Origin: an uncultured Erysipelotrichaceae bacterium
Lineage (GTDB): Bacteria > Bacillota_I > Bacilli_A > RFN20 > CAG-826
DNA length: 14,481 bases
Direction: 5' to 3'
NCBI GenBank assembly: GCA_902793515.1
Contig: CADBDO010000014.1
Coordinates: 1-14,481 of the forward strand
The position numbers and the translations under genes are program-made. The notes beneath the pieces are model-generated. The model saw nothing but the letters and a program-made list of their open reading frames with translations. It was not told where the DNA came from and made no database searches. Positions 14,095-14,481 of this stretch are shown piece by piece (within the stretch, counting starts at the first letter, position 1; each line of letters starts with the position of its first letter).

Positions 14095-14481
14095 TTAACG
14101 TTCCTCGCGGAAGTAGTTAACACCAAGCGATCCTGGAGGCAGGACGTTTTTCTTTCCGACTATCGAGGTAAGGATGAGAACGATGATGGTGATGACATAA
14201 GGAACGATCTTGAGGAGTTCCATCTCAACGAAGCCGACACCAGGAACGGTGTATGGGAGGGTGAGAAGGAAGCCGAAGGCGATGGAGCCGATGATGGCGA
14301 GAAGAGGATTCCAAACGGTGAAGATGACAAGGGCGAGAACCATCCAGCCTAAGCCTTGGAGGGTGGCGCTGTTCTCCCAGGTTCCGCCGACGTGGGACAT
14401 GGTGTAGAAGAAGCCGCCGAAACCAGCGATGGTGCAGCCAATGGTCGTGGCGATGTATTTGTACTTGTCGGTGTTGATGCC
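14095..14481 (-). CDS. C-terminal part of a nucleoside/simple-sugar ABC transporter permease (NupQ/YufQ-like), cut by the window edge
   Basis: The frame is open from the right edge (first residues GINTDKYKYIATTIG) to the TAA at 14097-14095, giving 128 residues. It matches the C-terminal third of BPD_transp_2 permeases of the BMP-type nucleoside importers: GINTDKYK, the AGFGGFFY helix, RGLG-like GLGWMVLALVIF.WNPL, then two or three more helices and a GVNYFREE-like tail. Such permeases work with a second permease, an ATPase and a BMP lipoprotein, all presumably to the right. Nucleosides are the most likely substrate; simple sugars are possible. Confidence 0.85.
   Translation of the reverse strand, partial: GINTDKYKYIATTIGCTIAGFGGFFYTMSHVGGTWENSATLQGLGWMVLALVIFTVWNPLLAIIGSIAFGFLLTLPYTVPGVGFVEMELLKIVPYVITIIVLILTSIVGKKNVLPPGSLGVNYFREER

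Noticed and set aside
1..14481. Recoded TGA (Trp) as in mycoplasmas
   Set aside because: All genes stay open with the standard code, and conserved Trp positions use TGG.
1..14481. tRNA, rRNA, CRISPR arrays, insertion sequences or phage genes
   Set aside because: None found by reading both strands; no spaced direct repeats, transposase motifs or tRNA-like cloverleafs were seen.

Overview
The window looks like chromosomal DNA of an uncultured, fermentative member of the Bacillota, probably a gut or rumen Bacilli lineage related to the Mollicutes. The basis is family resemblance (oversized Opp proteins, a YwaF-type membrane protein, an M32 peptidase), GC close to one half, the standard code (Trp is TGG; all intact genes end in TAA), and a mix of strong Shine-Dalgarno starts and starts with none. 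The taxonomic call is an inference only.

Layout. On the minus strand, reading from about 9640 down to 1, is an oligopeptide-import operon: an unknown lipoprotein with an Ig-like domain (9574-7658), oppA (7592-4779), oppB (4676-3492), oppC (3492-1780) and oppD (1776-2). A promoter sits just upstream of the lipoprotein gene. oppF would be expected beyond the left edge. All components are enlarged: OppA has 937 residues, OppC carries about 240 extra residues outside the membrane, and OppD carries about 200 extra residues between its Q-loop and signature motif. As sequenced, oppD is frameshifted near its 3' end by a perfect 11-bp tandem duplication (325-346). Removing one copy restores a normal OppD C-terminus.

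A 358-bp divergent intergenic region (9575-9932) holds the operon promoter, a perfect match to a CcpA-type cre/LacI-family operator, and a hairpin-rich element that may be a small RNA or a terminator/antiterminator switch.

On the plus strand follow an ANL-family acyl-CoA synthetase-like enzyme (9933-11543), a seven-helix YwaF/TMEM164-family membrane protein (11620-12486) and an M32 metallocarboxypeptidase (12569-14050). The first two lack a Shine-Dalgarno and may form an acyl-activation and acyl-transfer pair. The M32 enzyme could digest peptides brought in by Opp. At the right edge, convergent to it across a bidirectional terminator, lies the 3' end of a nucleoside/simple-sugar ABC permease gene (14481-14095).

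Together the window describes a scavenging lifestyle: peptide uptake and digestion, nucleoside uptake, and use of fatty or other carboxylic acids.
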